Below are positions 15,212 through 18,098 of a DNA stretch of 18,098 nt, piece after piece (the first letter of the stretch is position 1; every line of letters begins with the position of its first letter). The DNA is taken from positions 1 to 18,098 of the forward strand of contig CAZRIT010000039.1 of the NCBI GenBank assembly GCA_964600225.1, read 5' to 3'. The DNA is from CAZRIT01 sp964600225 (GTDB taxonomy: Bacteria > Bacillota > Clostridia > Christensenellales > CAG-138). The position numbers were made by a program, and so were the translations under genes. The notes beneath the pieces were generated by a model. The model was not told where the DNA came from. It saw only the letters and a program-made list of their open reading frames with translations, and ran no database searches.

Positions 15212-15349
15212 TCAGAACTTATACTCGTTGTTGTTCTGCTGCTGGTTGTTGTTGTTCTGCTGGTTGTTGTTGTTCTTCTGCTGCTGGTTCTTCTGCTACT
15301 GCTGGCTGCGGTTGTTGTTGTTGCTGTTGTTCTCATTTTCAAACGACAT
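15212..15349 (-). CDS. Asn/Gln-rich small ORF interrupted by an in-frame TAG
   Basis: The ATG at 15349 follows an excellent SD, AAGGAGG. The first 17 codons read MSFENENNSN..., mostly Asn and ending SQQ. Codon 18 is TAG (15298-15296), then 27 more sense codons of Asn (AAC), Gln (CAG) and Lys (AAG) end in NNNEYKF and TGA. TAG sits in a run of CAG codons, one C-to-T change from Gln. TAG ends the phosphatase gene in this window, so it is not simply reassigned. The product is either 17 residues, a broken 45-residue protein, or a readthrough product. The SD before the stop-coupled downstream gene suggests the pair is or was a real operon. Low-complexity, soluble, no targeting signal. Confidence 0.55.
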
Positions 15350-15408
15350 TCTTGTTCGCCTCCTTTCCTTTCGTGTGTCATCTAGCATGCCCGATTTTTG
15401 TTCGATGG

Positions 15409-15437
15409 TTGCGTGGAAGGGGTTGGAAGCGTATAAT
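15409..15437 (+). promoter_or_regulatory. Promoter of murC
   Basis: TATAAT (15432-15437) is preceded by exactly 17 bases and TTGCGT (15409-15414). The -10 is consensus and the -35 weak. Transcription would start about 25 bases before the murC GTG. Confidence 0.6.
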
Positions 15438-15468
15438 GAATTGATTTTAAAAATGGAGGCAACGCATC

Positions 15469-16827
15469 GTGCACATAGACCAGGCAAAGCGGATCCATCT
15501 GATCGGTATCGGAGGATGCAGCATGAACGGATTGGCACAAATTTTGAAAAAACAGGGACATATTGTCACCGGTTCCGATCGGGAGCGCACCCAGTTTACG
15601 GATGCGCTGGATCAGGCCGATATTCCGTATTCCATCGGCCACACGGGCGAATACCTGGACGGCGCGGATCTTGTGATCTATTCCGCCGCCATCAAGCCCG
15701 AAAATTTTGAGCGTGTCATGGCTAAAGAGCGCGGTATTCCCGAGCTGGAGCGCAGCGTGGCGCTTGGGCAGATATCCGAGCGGTTCGATCGGGTCGTCGC
15801 CGTGGCGGGCTGCCACGGCAAAACCACCATCACCTCCATGCTTGCCGTCGTCAACGAGCTTTCGAATGCGAACGCCACCATCCACGTCGGCGGTTTTGTC
15901 GAATTTTTAAAAGGCGGCGTGCGCGTCGGCGGGCGGAAGCTGTTCATCACCGAAGCTTGCGAATATGTGGAAAGCTTCCTCGCGCTCCGTCCTTCCATCG
16001 CTTTGATCAACAATATTGACGACGACCATCTGGATTATTATCGGGATATCGATCATATCGTATCCGCTTACCAAAAATTTTTGGATCTGTTGCCGTCGGA
16101 CGGCGTGTTCATTGCCTGCGTTGACGACGAGCGCGTCAAAAAGCTCGCCGATGCATCCAAGCACCGCACCGTGACCTACGGCCTGCAAAACGGCGATTAT
16201 ACCGCGGCGGATATCGCCTTTGGCGAGGACGGCTGCGCCGCCTTTACGCTCATGCATCACAACGAAGAAGTCGGACGCGTACGCCTGTGCGTGCCGGGGC
16301 AGCATAACATCGTCAATACGCTGGGCGTCTATGCCGTTGTCAACGAGCTGCGCATCCCGTTCGATCGTTATGCCGAGGCCATGGCGCGCTTCCACAACAC
16401 CAAGCGCCGCTTTGAGTATTACGGTGAGCGCAACGGCATCCGCGTATTCCATGACTACGGCCACCATCCCAGCGAAATCCGCGCTACGCTTGACGCTGCC
16501 AAGCGTCTGCCGCACAACCGCTTGATTTGCGTGTTCCAGTGCAATAGCTACACGCGCGCCCGCACGCTGTTTTGCGGCGACGTCGCCTGCTTTGCCGACG
16601 CGGACACCGTGCTGGTGCCCGATATCTACCCCGGGCGCGAGAAGGACACGGGCATCGTCCACGCGCGCGATATGGTGGAGGCCATCAACCGCCACTCGGG
16701 CAACGCCTGTTATGTGCCGACCTTTGAGGATATCCGCCTGTGGCTGGATACGCACGGGCAGCCGAACGATCTGGTGGTAACGGTCGGTTCGGGCGACGTG
16801 TATCGGCAAACCAAAAAATTGCTTTAA
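15469..16827 (+). CDS. murC: UDP-N-acetylmuramate--L-alanine ligase
   Basis: 452 residues from the GTG at 15469, with GGAGG nine bases upstream. The N-terminal Rossmann domain has LIGIGGCSMNGLA (11-23). The ATP-binding P-loop is GCHGKTT (114-120), where the usual second residue Thr is Cys. The Mur-ligase central motif EACEYVESFL and NNIDDDHLDY (181-190) match Gram-positive MurC, and the C-terminal domain includes FHDYGHHPSEI (327-337). It adds L-Ala to UDP-MurNAc, the first amino acid of the peptidoglycan stem. Its promoter is close upstream and the alpha/beta hydrolase follows 20 bases downstream. Confidence 0.93.
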   Translation: MHIDQAKRIHLIGIGGCSMNGLAQILKKQGHIVTGSDRERTQFTDALDQADIPYSIGHTGEYLDGADLVIYSAAIKPENFERVMAKERGIPELERSVALGQISERFDRVVAVAGCHGKTTITSMLAVVNELSNANATIHVGGFVEFLKGGVRVGGRKLFITEACEYVESFLALRPSIALINNIDDDHLDYYRDIDHIVSAYQKFLDLLPSDGVFIACVDDERVKKLADASKHRTVTYGLQNGDYTAADIAFGEDGCAAFTLMHHNEEVGRVRLCVPGQHNIVNTLGVYAVVNELRIPFDRYAEAMARFHNTKRRFEYYGERNGIRVFHDYGHHPSEIRATLDAAKRLPHNRLICVFQCNSYTRARTLFCGDVACFADADTVLVPDIYPGREKDTGIVHARDMVEAINRHSGNACYVPTFEDIRLWLDTHGQPNDLVVTVGSGDVYRQTKKLL

Positions 16828-16847
16828 TCAAAATCGGAAGGTGTCGC

Positions 16848-17693
16848 ATGAAACGCAAGTCCACATTGCACCAGTTGATGAAATATGTTCCCGACGCCTC
16901 GGTGCTGGATGAAGCCGTGGATTTTGACGACCTGTCCGCGCCGTATTTCCATAAAGGCAACGAGATCGGGTGCCTGGTGCTGCACGGCATCGGCGGCACG
17001 CCCGCCAACGTGCGCTTGGTTGCCGATGCGCTTGCCGAGAAAGGCTATACCGTCCTCTCCCCCATTCTTCCAGGTCATGGGGAAACGGTGCGCGCGCTCA
17101 ACCGCTCCACGGACGCGCAGTGGCTGGACGCCGTCCGTGCCGCTTACAATCAACTGAAAACGGAAGGCTGCACGCGTGTGCTCGCGCTCGGGCTTTCGCT
17201 GGGCGGCGTGCTCTCAGCCTGCCTTGCCATTGAGGAGCCTTTGAGCGGGCTTGCGCTCCTGTGCGCGCCGCTGGAGGTACAGCCGTTTTTGCGCATCGGC
17301 CGCCGCATCAGCCGCTTTTTACCGTTTGTGCGCTACCCTTCCGACAGTGAATCGAAAGCGAAACGGCAACCCAACCCGTACGAGCAGATGTACGATGGTT
17401 TCTCCACGCTCAAGCTGGTCGATCTCAACCGTCTCTGCAAGCACCTGCGCAAAAACCTCAACCGCATCACCTGCCCAACGCTCTTTATGACCGCCGAGTA
17501 CGATGACAAGGTGGATCCAAGCAGTACGGATATCTGGAAGCAAGGCGCCGTCAACGTGCCGCATACGGCGTATGTTCATTTGGAACACTCCCCGCACGGC
17601 TGCACCTACGGGCCCGAACGGGAGCATGTCGCCGCCGTCTGCGCGCAGTTTGTCGCCTCGGTTGTTGACAACGCGCCTCTCGCCTCGGTATAA
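16848..17693 (+). CDS. Alpha/beta hydrolase (carboxylesterase-like)
   Basis: 281 residues from the ATG at 16848, preceded by GGAAGGTG. HGIGGTP (46-52) is the oxyanion-hole segment, LPGHG (74-78) follows, and GLSLGG (115-120) gives nucleophile Ser117. The remaining triad is probably Asp219 in EYDDKVDP and His250 in SPHG. The pattern is close to Est30-type carboxylesterases and monoacylglycerol lipases. No signal peptide, so it is cytoplasmic. The natural ester substrate is unknown. It probably shares the murC transcript; the promoter for the tRNA block lies inside its last codons. Confidence 0.88.
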   Translation: MKRKSTLHQLMKYVPDASVLDEAVDFDDLSAPYFHKGNEIGCLVLHGIGGTPANVRLVADALAEKGYTVLSPILPGHGETVRALNRSTDAQWLDAVRAAYNQLKTEGCTRVLALGLSLGGVLSACLAIEEPLSGLALLCAPLEVQPFLRIGRRISRFLPFVRYPSDSESKAKRQPNPYEQMYDGFSTLKLVDLNRLCKHLRKNLNRITCPTLFMTAEYDDKVDPSSTDIWKQGAVNVPHTAYVHLEHSPHGCTYGPEREHVAAVCAQFVASVVDNAPLASV

Positions 17694-17694
17694 T
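17665..17694 (+). promoter_or_regulatory. Strong promoter inside the end of the hydrolase gene, for the tRNA block
   Basis: TTGACA (17665-17670), 18 bases, TATAAT (17689-17694): both boxes are consensus. The -10 overlaps the hydrolase stop codon. Transcription from about 17701 would run through both tRNA fragments and the intact tRNA to the terminator at 18060. Confidence 0.75.
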
Positions 17695-17786
17695 AATGCG
17701 GTTGCATGGTGCGGCTTGCGCATTGCTCCGCGTGGCATGGTTATGATTTGCAGACAAGCCGTAATCCATGCAAAACACCACCCCTT

Positions 17787-17825
17787 GTCTCCGTAGCTCA
17801 GCAGGATAGAGCGTTCGCCTCCTAA
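17787..17825 (+). pseudogene. Orphan 5' half of a tRNA-Arg(CCT) gene, copy 1
   Basis: The 39 bases match the first 39 of the intact tRNA-Arg at 17960 in 33 positions, from the acceptor strand through the D-arm to the anticodon loop CTCCTAA. Similarity stops exactly there. No matching anticodon-stem, T-arm or acceptor 3' strand follows. The acceptor strand (GTCTCCG) and anticodon stem (TTCGC) differ from the intact copy, so it came from another tRNA gene. Confidence 0.85.
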
Positions 17826-17839
17826 AGAGCTGCATCCCC

Positions 17840-17855
17840 GCCCGGATGGCGGAAT
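17840..17855 (+). pseudogene. Short tRNA-Leu-like 5' fragment
   Basis: GCCCGGATGGCGGAAT matches the acceptor strand and start of the D-arm typical of bacterial tRNA-Leu (GCC...TGGCGGAAT). The resemblance ends after 16 bases. It sits between the two tRNA-Arg halves and cannot be functional. Confidence 0.45.
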
Positions 17856-17876
17856 AAGCTGAATATTAATCCGCAT

Positions 17877-17915
17877 GTTCCCGTAGCTCAGTCGGATAGA
17901 GCGGTCGCCTCCTAA
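17877..17915 (+). pseudogene. Orphan 5' half of a tRNA-Arg(CCT) gene, copy 2
   Basis: Identical to the intact tRNA-Arg at 37 of 39 positions; the only two differences are in the anticodon stem (GTCGC against ACCGC). As in copy 1, identity ends right after the anticodon loop CTCCTAA, and the following 44 bases cannot form the missing half. Its start is 90 bases after copy 1 and 83 before the intact gene. Confidence 0.88.
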
Positions 17916-17959
17916 ATGTGAGGAACTACACTCGCCTTGAGCCACTCAGCAAAGTCCAT

Positions 17960-18036
17960 GTTCCCGTAGCTCAGTCGGATAGAGCGACCGCCTCCTAAGC
18001 GGTAGGCCGGGCGTTCGAGTCGCCCCGGGAACGCCA
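17960..18036 (+). tRNA. tRNA-Arg (anticodon CCT)
   Basis: 77 bases fold fully: acceptor GTTCCCG/CGGGAAC, D-arm GCTC/GAGC, anticodon stem ACCGC/GCGGT around loop CTCCTAA with anticodon CCT at 17994-17996, variable AGGCC, T-arm GGGCG/CGCCC around TTCGAGT, discriminator G and an encoded CCA. It reads AGG arginine codons. It is the only complete member of the local array, and a terminator follows at once. Confidence 0.96.
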
Positions 18037-18060
18037 AAAAGCCCCAGAAATGGGGCTTTT
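18037..18060 (+). terminator. Intrinsic terminator after tRNA-Arg
   Basis: AAAAGCCCC (18037-18045) pairs with GGGGCTTTT (18052-18060) around AGAAAT, with the T-run in the 3' arm. It starts on the base after the tRNA CCA and ends the array transcript. The last 38 bases of the window show nothing further. Confidence 0.9.
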
Positions 18061-18098
18061 CCTTTGCTCTTGATATTCGTCTAATGTTGAGTTTGAGT

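Noticed and set aside
15227..15340. GTT/CTG trinucleotide pattern as a microsatellite or CRISPR array
   Set aside because: The units are irregular codon runs in one frame with an SD and start; there are no spacers or palindromic repeats.
14942..15385. Leu/Val-rich plus-strand ORF, looking like a membrane protein
   Set aside because: The hydrophobic run is the reverse complement of the AAC/CAG repeats of the Asn/Gln-rich minus-strand ORF; no SD and no family resemblance.
17787..17959. Two additional functional tRNA-Arg genes
   Set aside because: Both lack the 3' strand of the anticodon stem, T-arm and acceptor, so no cloverleaf can form.

Overview
The window looks like chromosome of a Gram-positive, moderately GC-rich anaerobe, most likely class Clostridia. 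The signs are Rex and a sensory-type [FeFe] hydrogenase, strong Shine-Dalgarno (SD) sites and sigma-A promoters, an infC-rpmI-rplT operon with a leader attenuator, lipoprotein signal peptides, and a Gram-positive-type MurC. I cannot name a genus. Two 60-base lines I counted in the first 740 bases are 43-47% G+C, against 65% for one line inside glmM, so the left edge may have a different history.

Left to right: (1) 1-743 is an open frame cut by the window edge. Its start resembles the C-terminal part of an FtsX-like ABC permease and the rest is a LysR substrate-binding domain, so it is a chimera. (2) 800-5393, minus strand: a LysR regulator, rex, a PAS-containing [FeFe]-hydrogenase-like sensor, and a SpoIIE/PP2C-type phosphatase whose start overlaps the hydrogenase stop. 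This reads as a redox or H2 signalling module acting through protein dephosphorylation. (3) 5611-6177, plus: a GrpB-family protein. (4) 6274-8052, minus: a large lipoprotein of unknown function. (5) 8053-8559 has no large gene but holds a promoter with a palindrome, a possible 35-residue ORF, and the consensus promoter, leader and attenuator of infC. (6) 8560-9682, plus: infC (probable ATC start), rpmI and rplT, ended by a strong terminator.

(7) 9769-14762, minus: trxB, glmM, nth, obgE and a SIMPL-domain lipoprotein, closely packed and probably one operon (thiol redox, wall-precursor synthesis, DNA repair, ribosome-associated GTPase). (8) 15000-15349, minus: two very small genes followed by a hairpin. 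One is Asn/Gln-rich and carries an in-frame TAG; the other encodes 50 residues with an acidic tail. (9) 15469-17693, plus: murC and an alpha/beta hydrolase. (10) 17665-18060: a strong promoter inside the end of the hydrolase gene, two orphan 5' halves of tRNA-Arg(CCT) that both stop matching exactly at the anticodon loop, a short tRNA-Leu-like fragment, one intact tRNA-Arg(CCT) with encoded CCA, and a terminator. This last block looks like a scarred tRNA site used by integrating elements.

The items most worth following are the permease-LysR chimera, the rex/sensory hydrogenase/phosphatase module, the interrupted Asn/Gln-rich small gene with its conserved-looking partner, and the tRNA-half array. 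All calls are from reading the sequence; no database search was run.
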